A DNA stretch of 64,000 nt, from NCBI RefSeq assembly GCF_905475345.1, contig NC_066596.1, positions 4,279,001 through 4,343,000 of the forward strand. Reading direction: 5' to 3'. The translations under genes were made by a program, and so were the position numbers. The DNA comes from Vespula vulgaris (lineage: Eukaryota > Arthropoda > Insecta > Hymenoptera > Vespidae). Shown here piece after piece: positions 33,399 through 48,695 of the stretch; positions within the stretch are counted from its first letter, which is position 1, and each line of letters opens with the position of its first letter. The notes below the pieces were generated by a model. The model worked only from the letters and a program-made list of their open reading frames with translations. It had not been told where the DNA came from and searched no databases.

Positions 33399-35810
33399 GA
33401 GAGAGAAAGAGAGAGAAGAAAAATGGCATTGCGAGAAGCAGATGATTCGATGGTAAGATTACATCTTTCAAGGTTTAAGCAGAACCTCCTCTCGCGCGAA
33501 ATCGTTGATCTTAGCTTGGAATTGAGACAATACGTCATTTACATTCGATAAAGCTTGTGGCTGATTATGTATTGCGCTACTCGGTCCATCCCCTAAAAAA
33601 GTGCCGTATTCTTGCTTTTGAGGTATTACTTGAGCGACTTTCGGTGCAGTTGCATTCGAAATAGTCCTGTTCGAGTGATGTCGCATTTTTTCTCTTGAAC
33701 TTCTCATTCTGGAATATAAATTACGAAGAAAATAAGAATATTTCAAGGAGGGAGATAAAAAAACAAAAAAAAGATTTTTTTTATTAATCACAGTGCGTTG
33801 ATTCTAATTATTTAACATGATTTACCTGACAGGTGGTCTTGAACCAGGATTCACTCCATGCGCCCATTGTTGATTCGCAATTTGCTCTGCCCAGTCTCGC
33901 CTCCAATCCTTTTTTTGTCTATTATTTTGCCTTCGAAGCTCACCAGGATATTTTTTTCCTTGTTTGCGAGGCTTTAATCTTTGGTTTTGTGGCGCGAAGG
34001 GATCGGCCGTCTTTTTACGTCTTCTGGCTGGAATTTTTACAAAGTTTTATCTTATTTCATTTTATTTAAAAAGAGCCTTTCACAAACTTCTTCGTTAAAC
34101 GAGATAACTTCATGTATTATTAGTATTATTATCTTTTCACCTATTCTCCCGGCTGGTACCTCACATATATAATGCTTCCGTTGCACACAACTTTTGGCGT
34201 TCCATTTATACTTCAAAGCAGGATCTAATACAATGCAGTGCCAGGCGTATTGTTCGGACTTGCCGGGATTTATTTTACCGAAGCTCCGAAAAACCATTTT
34301 CTCGCCGGTCACACCCCACTCCCAAGCCATTTGTTGCCAGTTATAAATCCCACCTATCCATCGCTCCAATTTCGCTAAAAGAGATTTGTTTTCATTACGA
34401 AAGGCTAAAGAGCGATTACGATTTTTCTAATAAAAATTTTTATTTAACAATTGCCTTGTATATTTAGATGTACCTATATGTTATACTTACTGAATTGGTC
34501 GCCCATCAGATATTTCCTTAACATTCTATCTTTCCCATTTCTATCGAGTACCGCAAGAGTCGCGTTTCTGTCCTTGCAATGGAAGTACGCCTCTCTCCAG
34601 GGTGCTGTACCCGCGCTCAAGTAGTAACAGAATCTTTTCAATCGAAAAAATCCTACGGGACATGCGAAGCGTCTGATTGGTTCGTGTTGCCGACTTGTTT
34701 TTCCTTGACTTTTCGGTGGAATGGTTATACCGAAACTATGAGGATCAACCAAGGTCGAGGATATCCCTGAAAGGATGAGAAATTTTTTATTAGTTTGAAA
34801 TATATATTTCATTTGAAACTTCTTCAATTTTTCATATACTTTCACTAACATATACGATATGTTATATTATACGAATATAGATACATGTATTTTACTTTTA
34901 ATATTTCGTTAGAATTTAGATCTCATCTTGGAAGTATCTCATTCAATGAATTTCGAGTCGCAAACTGTTGGAAAGCATTTCTCGCTGTCATTTGCGTGTC
35001 CAATTCTCTGCTTTCCAATTAATGCTTGATTTAATTAATTTTAGTGCATCGTTCGATTTGAATTTCATTAGGATAGTTAGACAGAAGGCTAAAACTCGGC
35101 CATTCTAATCGAATACATTTTTGTAGCGTATTCTTGAATGGAATTTAAAAAAATTACGTAAGTACGTACATACATATGTCTACTTTACGGTTGAATAATC
35201 GTTGACGCCTACGTTATTACGAAAGGATATATTTGTCGATCGTTCCGACAAATGCGAACTATTGTTTGAGAATCAATTTTCTCTCGTACCACGTCGAATA
35301 CAATGGGATTTAAAGAGGGATCAATTTAAGCAAAACTTTAAGCTCGTTACTTTTGTATTAATACTGTTTCCCAAATCATTCGTATTCGTTATATTTTCGA
35401 ACGAATCTTTTATTTCAATGTATTCTCTTCGCATATCTTCTTTTTTTTTTAATTTATAATTAATCCGTGATACTAGTGACACATTATTATTAACGACTAT
35501 ATCGTTAACGACGTAGTTGCATGAAATTTTATGAGAAACTCGTTATTAATTATATTCTTTGAATTAATCGGTTTAATAGCCTCTGGTATTTATGAATAGT
35601 TACATGGCTTTACTCTAACACGAATTTATGGCGGTAACATGGTTCGTGTCATTCTCGTTCATTCTGATCTAATTGACCGACAATAAAGATTCTCTCAGAG
35701 AACGACCGACTATTTATTACATTCACCAAGATCTTTCATTATTTTCGCGATTGCTTCTACTTTCTACTTTATACTTTTTTTTAAACAAATATCGCTGATA
35801 TCTGTGTACG

Positions 35811-35852
<42 letters not shown>

Positions 35853-38800
35853 CCTCTGTCCCCCTCTCTGTTTTAGTTATCTTCGATCTTCTTGACCCAA
35901 TTTCAATTAGCTATCAATGACACTTTTCTTTCAAATCCCCTCTTTCTTTCGCGAAACATCCTGTTGAGATAAGAAGATCGATGGAGAATTATCGTATCGA
36001 AAAGTTAAGAAACAAACCGAATAGTCCATCGATAGAGAAGAGCCAAGCTGAAAATAAACTTCCGCGTAGGGTGGAATGTGCTTAACCCCGTTCAATGCAT
36101 TTAATGATGCCTATTCCAAGAAACAATATCGTTCTAGAAAGCTGTCTTTGCTATTAAGTCGACAAGACATCAAAAATAACGTCCGCATCTGTAATATTAA
36201 CAAACGAAGACAATATAATCCTATTGTTCGTAATAATATTGGTAAAAAAGTCAGATTGTCAAGTTCTTTGTATATTTTAATCTCTTAAGTTTGATGTGAT
36301 TTCTTATCAAAATTTAATAAAATTAAACAAAGATTAACGAGATTAAACAAAGGTTAATCGCATCGTCAAGTTTATGCAGATTTCAATTATCATCACGAAT
36401 ACATTGGATTATATAATTCGTATTATGGCACGAATTCCAATTTAATCTACAATAAATCGGTGAGTCGTTTGGAAAGTGGAGCTTCACCAAGGAATTTCTT
36501 TAAAACTTGCCAAGAAGTGCTCTCCGACTGGTATTCGATCTCTTGGTTAGAATCGTTCTCTTTTCAGCACGCAATACAAATGATATTACTTCAGAAATCG
36601 TTAGGTTTTATCGTGTTCACATATATGGAGTTCGCGATCGTATACCTTGAACCGACGGTAGTTTGCCGGCATAAACGGACACGTATGCATTCGATGCAAA
36701 TTTGAATGAGAATTTTTTATTTGTATGCTGCGAATGCATGCACGATTTTTTCCGAAATGTTTCTATATAGATAGGACGAGTTGGCGCTCGTTAAGAAGAA
36801 AATTTACGTAACGTTTTCATATGTACATGTACGCGCGCCAAGCATCTAGGTGTGAAAGAGAGAGAGTATATGTGTATAACAAATTTCAACTCGTTTGTTA
36901 GTCGTTCGTCCTGATAATTCGCTCTTTAAACTTTAAAAATAAATTTTCTATCGAAGATATCTCAATAAAGTGCAAATATCATTCTTGTATTTTTTTTCAA
37001 AGAAAAAAAATTTTTTGCGTCGAATCTGAATCGCGAATTTGTTTATTATTGTCTTTATTATTTTCTACATAGATTCAACCTCCAGTTATTCACTTCTCGC
37101 AATCGAATAATTTATATCAGTACAGGTAGAACGTGAATTATTGCATACACAGTATTACGCGGTCACGCTTTATCGTAAATTAAATTTCACTGTCGTAGAA
37201 ACGGTCCAGTTTTGTGGTTTCCAACATCGTAACTCGTGAGAGGATTGCTAGAGAGTCGTTCTCCGCTTTACTACTTGGCCAAGGATCGTTTGTTTGCGAA
37301 AACGATATCGTCCATTCATCAGGAAGATATGATATCATCGTTACACTTTAAATCGTTGCACGGATGCTAGCTTTCGAGAGATTCATTTTCCGTGGACGAG
37401 TTCGACAGAGCTTGCAGATATTTTATACGGTTTTCGATATATCGAATGATCACTATCGTTCCACAACGATACCGTTCTATTTACTTCAAAGTTGGAAGAA
37501 CGAGAGGCTTTTAAAACGAGTATTCGCGTTCGCCAGTACGATATATCGATCATAATTTTATTTTCTATCACTCGTTTCGAAGATAAAAAATAGAAGAAAG
37601 TATAGGAACAACGTTCGAACACTTTATCTTTGCGTTTTAATATTCGATCTTATCTATTTTTTTCATAGTATTAGTAAAAGTACGTGTTGAATATCTTGCG
37701 GTTTATACAGGTCGTATCAAAAACTGTCTTCGTTCGAAGTTATTTTCTTTATCGATTAAAAAAAAAAAAGTTTTTTGCGTTTGATAGCTTAGTCATCGTA
37801 CGCATTAAGGGCTTCATATTAAACGTTCTATCTTCAATCGGTAAATAGATGATTACGTTGGATGACAACAGTCGTTGACTCACCTTGTACGTGTACATAT
37901 TTAGCAGTATCAAACAGATATGCAAAAGAACGCTGTATAAGCGGTTTTCCAGAGTGTATGTAATTCATGAGTAATGGAACACGTCGCGTTACGTGGAAAT
38001 TTGCAAGTCCATGGTGACAACATATCGGTAAACTTTCGATAATCCTTCGAATACGACATTAATGAATTCTATCTCCTCATCCCGAGAATTTCGAAAATTG
38101 TCGCGAAGTTGAAAATAAATAAGTGTTTGCGCTTTTCCAGCTAACATCTATTTGATAAGTAAGAAATGATCGGTCCGCCCACCCAATCCTTGTACTTTCA
38201 TTCATATTGTAAATAACATGCGCTATGTGTTACAAGGTTAACTCGAGCTCCGTATTGTATTGGGTGCAATTTCGCGCATGACTCATTCACGAACTTCGAC
38301 TGGCTCTACGATCTCTATTTTATTATTTCAGCAACGTATATTCCCTTCTTAATTACATAAATATTAATATATGCGTATATTAAATATTCCGCTCGTCCTT
38401 CGACATGTATACTTAGAGTAAACGAACGATATATGTGCATGGGACTGAATTCTTAATATAATTTTAAAACATATAAACGTTTGGATATTTTTAAATACAT
38501 CGCGTAGACGATTTATATTTACTTAAAGAAATAAAAATAACAGGTTTCGCTTGTCTCTATGGAATTCAAAGTTAAGCGATAAGATTTATCGTTGAAAATC
38601 GTTGTTTGTCGAAAGTAATCATGCGAAAAAGAAAGAGAAAAAGAGAAAGAGCAGATTCTTGCTAGTCATTTCTCGTCGATTTATAAAAAATGTCTAACGC
38701 ATATATTAGAGATCCAACGATAGGCCAACTCGATGTTTTCGTATCTGGCTGAAACGTTTATGCGATAAGATGACACATAGTATTACATAAGTTGAACGAG

Positions 38801-39569
38801 AGAGATAGATAATATCATGGTTCGTTTTGGTCATTGACAATATATTGTACCTTTCTCATGAACATGCTATTGCGAGTAAGAAAGAGAAACAACTTCTATC
38901 TAGCTTGATAGTATGTTCGCAGCATTTACTATCCTCTCTCTTTCTCGCTCTATCTTTGCGAACGGATTCTCAACAGGCGAAAATAGATCTTAACCGGTTG
39001 GCTCCAAAGCTCTGCATCTATCTCTTTCGCTCTCGTGGTTCGGGATAGAGTAACAACGTAATTCGATTACTGGATCATTTACTGATAGCATCTAACCCAC
39101 AAGGCTGGTGTTCTATCGAATTACCTGACAATCGCGCGCGCAATTAACACGTTCAGTATATGTCGGATTTGATAGTTCATTTCATGTATAGCTTTTTCGA
39201 ACGGTGTTAGTCAAAAAGATTTTATCGATGTCTTATAAATTTTCTATTTAAAGAACGAAGATCTATAGTTTATGATTTTAAATTAACGAATGAGAAGAGA
39301 ACATTACGAATTGATATCTCCATTATCGTTCTTATGAAAGATTTAACGATCTAATAGGAATATAAAATTGTTCGTCGGTGAAGGACAACGCGCAAGGACA
39401 CGATTTTTAATTGCTTTCAATCGTTGATCAAGGATGATAAAGAAGAATTGAACTTGTTTGAATCGATTATATGCGCCGTTCGCACATAGAAATTTAATAA
39501 GAGGCCAGTAGCAATGATCTTGCGATAATCTTGTTATGGCATGAATTTGTAAAAAAAACTACATGAAAG

Positions 39570-39624
<55 letters not shown>

Positions 39625-40781
39625 TTAACCTCCAAGTTATTAGCAGGACGAAACAAAAATATCGCGTACATCGTCTCCTTGAAGCGACGTCTTCTAATCG
39701 ATTTTATTTTCTCGAAAAAATCCTTATCTCATCGTTTTATCATCGAGGCTTCACGCATATTCCCATCTGGAGCGAGATAGCGTGTTATCGTGGTGAGCCA
39801 ATTTGAAAATCTTTAATTGGTCCGTCGCGTGTAGTACACGCGCATGCGACGATCGTTACCTGTATGAGTTCGTACGACGCGTAGGACAAATGTGGGTTTC
39901 GCATTCCATACTTAAAGATGTATGCATCGATAACACATTTGTGTTTAATAATGTTAATTAAGGCTAATTCGTTAATGCGCCCGCTATCGCTTCGTTTCTA
40001 TTTTTAGCTGCACGATTCCTCAAATGTTTAAGTTAAAAAGTCAGTCAATCTTTTACATTCATATTTTATTATGTTTGGACTCACCGGTGATATTTTTTCT
40101 TAGCAAATGAAAAAAAAAATATCTGTGAGACAATTCGATAAATGCATATGCTTATTCAATATTATAATAACGTGCGATCATAAAAAATAAATAAATACGA
40201 GTATCCGGTTTCCATTAAGATAAGTAACGTTAGGGATGGGGTTTTTACCTGTGGCACAGAGCAGGAGGATCCAAATTTTCCACATGATTATGTCAGAGTA
40301 CGAATTAAGATAACTTATTCACTAAAATCGTCGGTAGTAGTGCGAAGACGGAGATACGAAATCGTCCTCATTCTCGAACACTGAGCCGCGTTTATAGCAC
40401 CTTTGATTCTTTTTTTTATACGATCGATCGACGTAACGATCGATGAAAAAGTAAATAGAATAAAGTTTCTTATTGATCGATTCTATTTCTCTTATTATTT
40501 TTTGTTTTTAGAAAAAGATGATCGTGATTCTACTAAACGATGGAGAATATTCGCAGGGGAAAGAAAAAGTTTCTTCACATTTTTCAATTGTCCTTAAATT
40601 TAAGCATTTTTCGATAGTTCGTTCGATAGTGTATATATTTATATCGATTCGTACGAGGAACGTTCTTCGATGAAGGTTCGCGAACGACTGAGGCTGCCAC
40701 CGACGTCGAGTCCACCACGTCGACGAGGAGGTGCAGGTCTCGAGTATAGAGGGAGAGTACGAAAGAGTAAGAGAGAGAGAG

Positions 40782-40846
<65 letters not shown>

Positions 40847-43836
40847 CACACACAAGTTTCGATCCTGACTACTCATACTTCCTACCCGGATACTTTCTCG
40901 ATATCGTAGAATTTTTCAGACTACACTTTTACCAGCTGCGTTTGCCATCATTTCTTCTGTCAAATAACGAGCGAGCAGTGTGACATGTGACATTACCTGG
41001 ATTTCTTGTTCGAGAAATGTGAGAAGGGAAAAATAGAAAAAGAGAATAGAAACGAGAAAGAAAAAAGGATAAAAAATGTGGGAAGAACGAGGCTCCTTCG
41101 AAGGAAAAACAGAAGAAAAAAAATATCCTCTTTCTCATTGTGTCGCATTGCTTTCGTCTCTCCTTTCATCACGGCCGATTCTTTTTCCGGGTTTTTTAAG
41201 AATTCCAGAACGAACGGGTCATCTCTTTCTCCCTCGGGCAGGTTCCTGCGGGATAAATCTTCATCGAGTCGAGCTAGGTGTCCTCTCACGTTGCAAAATA
41301 GAATTCGAAGCTTCGTGTATTTTCATTGTTAAAAATATCAGATGGATAATATAATACGAATTTATTTTATGCAGCAGCTATAAAAAGTATTACTATACCG
41401 CTTGTTGCTTTTTATTTTGTGTGAGTGTGTTTGTGTGTGTGTGTATGTATGTATATGTATGTACTATGTTATACGCGTATTTCAGACGGCACAATATACA
41501 ACTTGACTTTTTTAATATAAATATTCGGGAATGATAATTATAAAATATTTTATTCTATAATTCATTGTTTACTTAATGAAACGATTTAAAAGAAATTGAA
41601 AGAAAATGAGCGAACTAGCGCCATTATAAATTTAATTTAATTTCATAGAACTAGCCCTTTGAATTTTTGTATCTCAACGAAACAGGATTCATTCACTTCG
41701 TTTATCTCGTGGATTCACGCTCGAGGAAAAATGCAACAATTCTTCTACCGAACTCGCATTATAAATATTATTAATCTGAAAACTCCTTCAGAAAGTAGGT
41801 AAATTTTTGACGCACCTGGTCCGAAAAGATTGCAGACGCTGAAAGGTGGTTTAACAGGGAGAAGGAAGAAATATACCGTCTTCGTCTTTAAATTACCAGG
41901 CTGGTTTAATAAGCGAAGAGGGGAGATTGTACCCTTATTTTCAACCCGTACAAAACGAATATAACGACTCGCTCGACTTCGCCGAGACTCCCTTCTATCG
42001 TATTCGGTCGCAAAAATGTTTTCTTGAAAGAAAATAAAAGGAAAAAGAATATCACCCGAGCATCTTGCTCTCGAAGAAAATGAAATTCTTGCTGCAAATT
42101 TTTCTCGAAATTAAGATTAATTAAAAGGAAATAAATAAAGGAAAATATATGCGACATCGAACGTAAATCTGATCTTTCTTGCTGATTGAACGAATTTAAC
42201 ATTGTTATTTATTTTTTATCTGATCACGCTGATGTATTCCGCGTTATTCGAAGAAGATTCAGTTAAGATAAATCGAAACGGTGAAACGGATTAGAATCGA
42301 AAATAAAATAATTCATCAACGACAAGAAGTATGTATTGATATAAGCGATTCGCTTATAACTGCAGTAGATATATATATAGATATATTTATATATATATTT
42401 ATTTATATATATATATATATACAACAGCTTCCGCTTCGTTCGACACTGAAGTGGAGGAAGCATCGATTCGATTTCGGCGGATGTAAAACGCAGGAGCGAC
42501 TCTGCAAGCCGGACGATAAAATACAAGAGCGATTATCGTGAAGAGAGAGAGAGGTCTCTCCATCGGGATATTCGGTTCAACGAACCCATCACTTGGTCCA
42601 AGAGAGAGTAACATCGTGTACTTTGTACCGAGGAGGCGTTGGCGACTGAAATATGGTCGGTACAAAGAGTTTGCGCTCGTAAGAATCGAGATCAGTGGTC
42701 GTTACGTTTACGAGTATGATCGTATCCATCTTGTACTATCGTCGGACCATTTTCTTGAGTATTCGTGCATACTTTTTGTATATATATATATATATATACA
42801 ACATATTGTATGGTACGAGTTTATGATATTGCTTAATTGGAATATTTTTCAATTTTTATTCCTTAAGAGTTTTTATCACGTGTTGTCATCGTATATTAAG
42901 ATAATGATGAGAGGATTTCATCAAATATCAATTTGTTTCATCAACATCTGTTTCATTTGCACGTCCATAAGCAACGGACATGTTCAAGTGTCCCAATTCG
43001 AGCATCCACGCGGTAGAACGTACTCATCACTGTCAGAAAAATTTGGAAGGTACGAGATATTTGTAAAAGAGAATTGTAGCGAACGTAGAATGTTCTACCA
43101 AGCACTATTATCGGACGTATGTACCTATTACTCTATCGGACTTCTCGAGTTCTGTCGGTCTTTTCCAAACTGGGCCGAGTACATCGTCAACGGACCTATC
43201 ACGAACTCGTTTCGAACTTATCCAAGCGAAGCACGCATTGCAGAACTTTGCTCGATTTGTAACGCTCTCGAAAGAAATCGAGATGATCTATTTTTTCCTC
43301 TCTTTGTTGAATCCTCTCATTATCCTCTCTCAACGAGACTCCTCGATGTCGATCATTCGTAGGGGGAGATTATTTTTACATTTCTTTTTTCTTTTTCTCT
43401 TTCTCATCATCGAACGATCTTAGCGTACTAATCGTACCTTTAATGAGCTATCAAGCAGACTCGTTCGATTGGTTAACGCGCTGAGCTGTGGGATAGACTT
43501 TTTTTTCTTTTGTAGTAGATTGATGTCGTGATTCGAAGGAATAATTATGCCTTCCTTCGGGATGTAACGCTGATTGCCAATATAATTGTCCATTAATGAG
43601 CGAAGGAACAAATAGGAATATCTTATCGATCGTTGATTGGGAAGTAATGTTAATTACCGTATCGTGTATCTTTGATGATCCGATAAGAAACTTCTCAGTT
43701 AATTCGATTTCTCTTTAATTAGATATTGTAACATTTTGCTGAGGTAGCATAGATTCGAATATTAAACATTATATTTAACTCCGTCTTTGTTTATCGGCCA
43801 AGATAAAATACGAAGACAACGATTTTCAATGACGAC

Positions 43837-43890
<54 letters not shown>

Positions 43891-46800
43891 TTTTATGCCT
43901 ACCAGTGGTGAACGACTGAGCAAATATCGTTATCTCTTCGTGGTTATTTTCTCATCCTTGAACTCGGATACCGTTGGGCGTCACTGTCTCACGTGCCTTG
44001 TACTTTCTACATTCGCCAAAGCTTGGCTTCTCTGCCTTGAAATTCTACGGACATACGTAAAACTGTAGTCCATGACACGGACGACCTTCGTTGATTTTAT
44101 TCCATCGCAGGAGAAACCCAATTGCAGCGTCTTCCTTTGAAACTTGACTACTTTTCTTCTCATATAAGCGTTAAATATTGATTGCTCGATCTGGGCTAAG
44201 GTTAATTAAAAGGACGAAGGTTTTTTGTTATTTTTTTTATTCGAAAAGAATACTAGTTTATGAAGGTTTCATTATGTTCTCTTCTGCTCTTTCTTTTTTT
44301 TTCTATTTCAATATTTCATTAAGATTCCATCTACTTTCGATTTTTATTTTACGATCCTCGTTGCATCGCGACGTATATTTATATCTATATCGTAATTAGG
44401 CAAGATTTAAAAATGTTTTTATTTACGAGAATTATGACTTTTCTTTGTTAGTTGAAAGCAAACAAGTATTTAATTTCTTGTTTTTTTTTTCAGCACGTAT
44501 TACGCTCACTTTATTATTCACGGCCAATAAGGATGATGCATTTTTTACGACAGTCTCTATTGCACGCGTTCACACCGACGTATCTTAATTAGTTTGCCTC
44601 ATTAGATATCGCCTCTACGTGAGTTCTTCTCCCTATATTTCTTTCGCTCTCTTTCTTTTTATTTTTTTGTTTCTCGTATCTCGAAGGACGTTTTAAACGA
44701 GCGACTCTTCGTTTTTCATACTAAACGATTTCAGTCATGGTATATAGCTACTTCGTATGTACGTCTTCTTAATTAAAGATACTGTAAAACTTTTTTACGT
44801 TCATTTTTTTAAAGTTTGGCTCTTCAACAATAATCATTTAAAAAATCTACAAGATCGTAAGATTTTATTTGTAAAATTATCGAATAGAGTTCCACAGATT
44901 TATCGTCTTTTCTCCTTTCGAAAGCAGACAGGCGATTGCAGCAACGCGTCTCGCAAAATCCCACGCGGATTTGAACAGGAGCATTCGTCATCTCAAAAAA
45001 TCTCTCGAGTCAAATCTTGGCCGTAAGTATTATGTTCCATCTCAACAAGTCGGTTACGTAACTCTTATTGTTCTTTCGACGTTGAAACTAAGTTTGTGAT
45101 GGTCGGGATAAACAGGAAACTTGATCGTTTTTGTAAATCATTTCTGTCATACATCGCTTCGTTTCGTCGATTCAAATCGAGTTGGGTTTACAAACGAATT
45201 AAACAATATTTGATTTATTCCATATCAATATTGAAAAACGATTTGATTACATTGATTCATAATTGTCAATGCATTGAAATAAATAAATTTGTGTGCACAT
45301 CTCGGGATAATTAATGTCGTAAATTGTCACATTACCGATTCTGATTAATTGCATTCGTATTTGTTTTACGTAAAGATCACAGTACCGATTCTTTTCTCTA
45401 AAAGTAAAAAACCGATTGATTTTGATCGCTGCAGTTTAAATCGAAAACTCGTGGCTTCGATCAATTCCTACGACAGATGTATCCGATAGATAGGCAGTGA
45501 TAAATGGAATTGGCGTGAGGCCATTAAACGGAAACGCCTGTCCCACGTGCTTCTGCGGCATGACGATATTTTCGAAGTACATAGGTTTATCTCGAGGAGC
45601 TTAAGTTCGCGAGTTCGAGAGAACGACAAATCGATTTTGCGTCGAAACCGATGAGTTAGTATGAGGTTACGCTTCAATTCCTCGAAAATACGCATTGCGA
45701 GCTATTCAGTTCGGTCATTTCAAACTTAATTTTTTCGTTATCCTCGTTAGAGATAATTTAGCAAGAGTTTTTTCCTCGGATGTTATGCGCTCATTAAATT
45801 ATATAAAATAGTTGTCACCTCATTAAATCTCGGAACATTACGCAAATTGGTTCGTTCAATCGATCAAAAATTATTTATGTTCTTTTTTCTTATCTTTCGT
45901 ATTTCTCTTATTTATTTCATAGCATTAAGGAAGATTTCTTTATGACACTTTGCACCTGTTACCTACATCCTATTAAATCTTACGTAATATGTCAAGAGAA
46001 CAGCAGCAAGAGAATGAAGAGAAAAAGTAAGGATAATAGAATTTTATGCGAGCTATTCGTTAACTATAACGCGGTTAACTCGGTATCATCGAAAAATAGG
46101 GAGAAAAACGATGATGGCCGAGAGCTATTGGTAATAATCATCCTATCGTTAAATTCTCCACGTAAATTCGCGAGCACGTAATTACGTTCTTTTCGCGTTA
46201 CGCAAATTAATTTCCCTTCCTTTTGTCGTTCCCGACTGATGGGCTTTTTATCATAAAGCGAAGCAAGATTAAATTTTAAAATGAAATTAACTTTCGAAGA
46301 AAAGAGAGAAAGAAAAAGAAAGAGAAGAAATGGAGCGTATATCGAAAAATGATTATTATTTCGTTTATCATTTTTATCTGAAGTTTTTTTATCCTTTTTT
46401 TTTACATTTTATTTTCGATATTTTTTCTTTTCCTTTTTTTTGGTCTATATTCTCTCTAGGGACAATATTTTAAAAATCATACACTATGTGGCGTACGTGG
46501 CGATGAATGTTGCATAACCATTTAGGATTCTGGGTTAAAATCTTAACAACAAGCTCGTCGACTCGCCGTTGCTCTTGTTACTTGCATCGTTCAAGAAAAA
46601 ATGGAGTATTGAAGCGAAAAATAATGTTCTATGATAAAATTAATTCAGATTGATGCGATAAGTAAAATCAGCATCATGTATATGAGATACGTTGATATTT
46701 CATAAAAATAGACAAACCAATGTTTATATAATCATGTTTTATTTCAAAAAATACAAAATTTTGACTACTTTCCAACAACTTAATAAATTTCAACAACTCG

Positions 46801-48661
46801 ACTTAACGCGTTACGTCCTCCTGCTGTTCATATTCTTTCTCTCTTCGTGTTGTTTTTTCTCTTGCTCTCATTCTCATCGTGGCATTTCGCATCAAAAAAT
46901 TTATAACGCTCGGTGATTCCATCACGTACGGCGCGTTTAAAGTATATTAAATCTCGTTGAATTTCACAGAACGCAGCGGTAACAGCGGACTCGAAAGCTT
47001 GAATAATGCGATCCAATGTCGACCGTGGAAATTCAGTTCGTTCCATTAAGCTTTAATAAAGCTATTGTCGGAAAGGAGAACAAAAATGAAAAAAATAGGG
47101 GAAGGGGAAGAGAAAGAGAGAGAGAGAGAGAGGGAGAGAGGGAGAGTGAGAGAGGAAGGGAGAATATGCAGTAGACAGCAAGGAATCGTTGATGCGAGTA
47201 ATTATTATGCTCTTTAGTCACATACACATCTACACCGGAATACGCATCAGGCTATTATTGTTGAATAATTTCGATGCTTTCTCGCATCGTTGCACAATGC
47301 GCTATCGTTGTCGATATTAACGTTCGATGCTTAAAAAATTTGTTCTCGACATTTTTTATGTTATTCGATGAATGATTAATAAAAAAATCGAATAGAAATT
47401 AGTTTTTCGCAGGTTATTTTATTTTCTCTCTCTCTCTCTCTTTTTTTTTTTTTTTTTGTTAATTTAGTATTCTTTCATACCAATTTTGCGTCCGATTTTT
47501 TCAATTTCATTTAAATAATTGATAAAAAATAAAAATAATATGTTCGTGATCGACACGTTTTTACAATTATTTATTAAAACAAAAATTCTAACATAGATTT
47601 TTCATTTGAAGTGAATTTCTCGGTTGCTTCTTGACCTTATGATGGTACCGCGTACTTATATCGAAACCGGTTCCGTAAAGCGAAAAGTAGAGTAAACACG
47701 AAGATCGGAAAAAAGCTAAAGCGGATTTCATTTTGAGTTTCATCTACTAAAAACACATTTTACAGTTCGACTTTTCTTGTTTTCTTGAGGTTTATAAATG
47801 CGGAATAAAGAAGATTTGAATGAATCATTTATCTTATCAAAACCAATAAAAGTAATATTAATTGTTCGCTTTATGGATTAATGCTACACTTAATCGTATA
47901 TCTTGCAGTCTCATATTTTTCTTTTATAATAAAAAAACGATGATAATCATAGTTCTTTTTTATAACGCATATTCTATCTCTGGGTGCTTCGATTATCGAT
48001 AAAACATGTTTCAAGGAAGTCGTATCTAGTCTTATCCATATTTATAACTTGGATCGTTGATTTCGTCGTTTCAGCTATAAATACGGTTATTTACACGATA
48101 TTTATTTTCAGTTTGTCAAAGCACGATAAGTCTTGGAACACGAATTACATCGTTCGTAATTATTTAATTAGGTTCGACGATCATAAATAATAATTTTTAT
48201 CTTAGAATAGACGAACGTGTTATTACGTTTTATTTAAAAAAAAAAAAAAAATAACGGTAGAATGCACGAAATTATAATTTTTATCCAATGAATCAGCCCC
48301 CAGCGATTCAGGAAGAGAGCCGAGGAGAAGAGACAAACGTTATTTGAATCGAAAACAACACTGGAACGTCCAGAGGCAACGCACTACCAATTTTAATTAA
48401 ATCTCGCACTATTGGTGAATCAGGTTATTTTTTCGTTACAAAGCCTTTTGAAAGTTATTTTTAGAAATAGCACAATTGATATCTTTCGATCGATACCACG
48501 ATAAAAGATCTCATTTATTCTTCAGATCTATTTATTTCTCCTTTGATTCGGGCGTTTGAACTAGTCCTCGAAATAGTAAATAGAAAAGAAAGAGAGAATC
48601 TTTTTTTAAAATATTCGTCCGACAAGTTTAATACGTTTGTGCTGTTACCTGACAAGAAAGG

Positions 48662-48695
<34 letters not shown>

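Larger units (their letters stand above)
34767..40248 (-). other. First intron of the lectin gene
   Basis: A 5.5-kb AT-rich intron, also inside the Tat-SF1 intron. It holds a (TC)n tract at 35814-35849 and a (TA)n tract at 39573-39619. I see no supported exon in it on either strand. Confidence 0.6.

Noticed and set aside
40380..40396. TATA box plus TCAGT initiator for the lectin gene
   Set aside because: The two elements are only about 14 bases apart, too close for a canonical core promoter.
40993..41289. Minus-strand ORF with protein-like stretch LARLDEDLSRRNLPEGERDD
   Set aside because: Composition looks coding, but there is no acceptor/donor pair or partner exon, and the opposite strand is equally open. 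Kept only as a weak lead.
43787..44068. ORF with a long threonine run
   Set aside because: Produced by the GAC trinucleotide repeat.
46828..47046. 72-codon minus-strand ORF MERTEFPRSTLDR...
   Set aside because: Plausible codons and a clean ATG, but this length is common by chance in the window and nothing else supports it.
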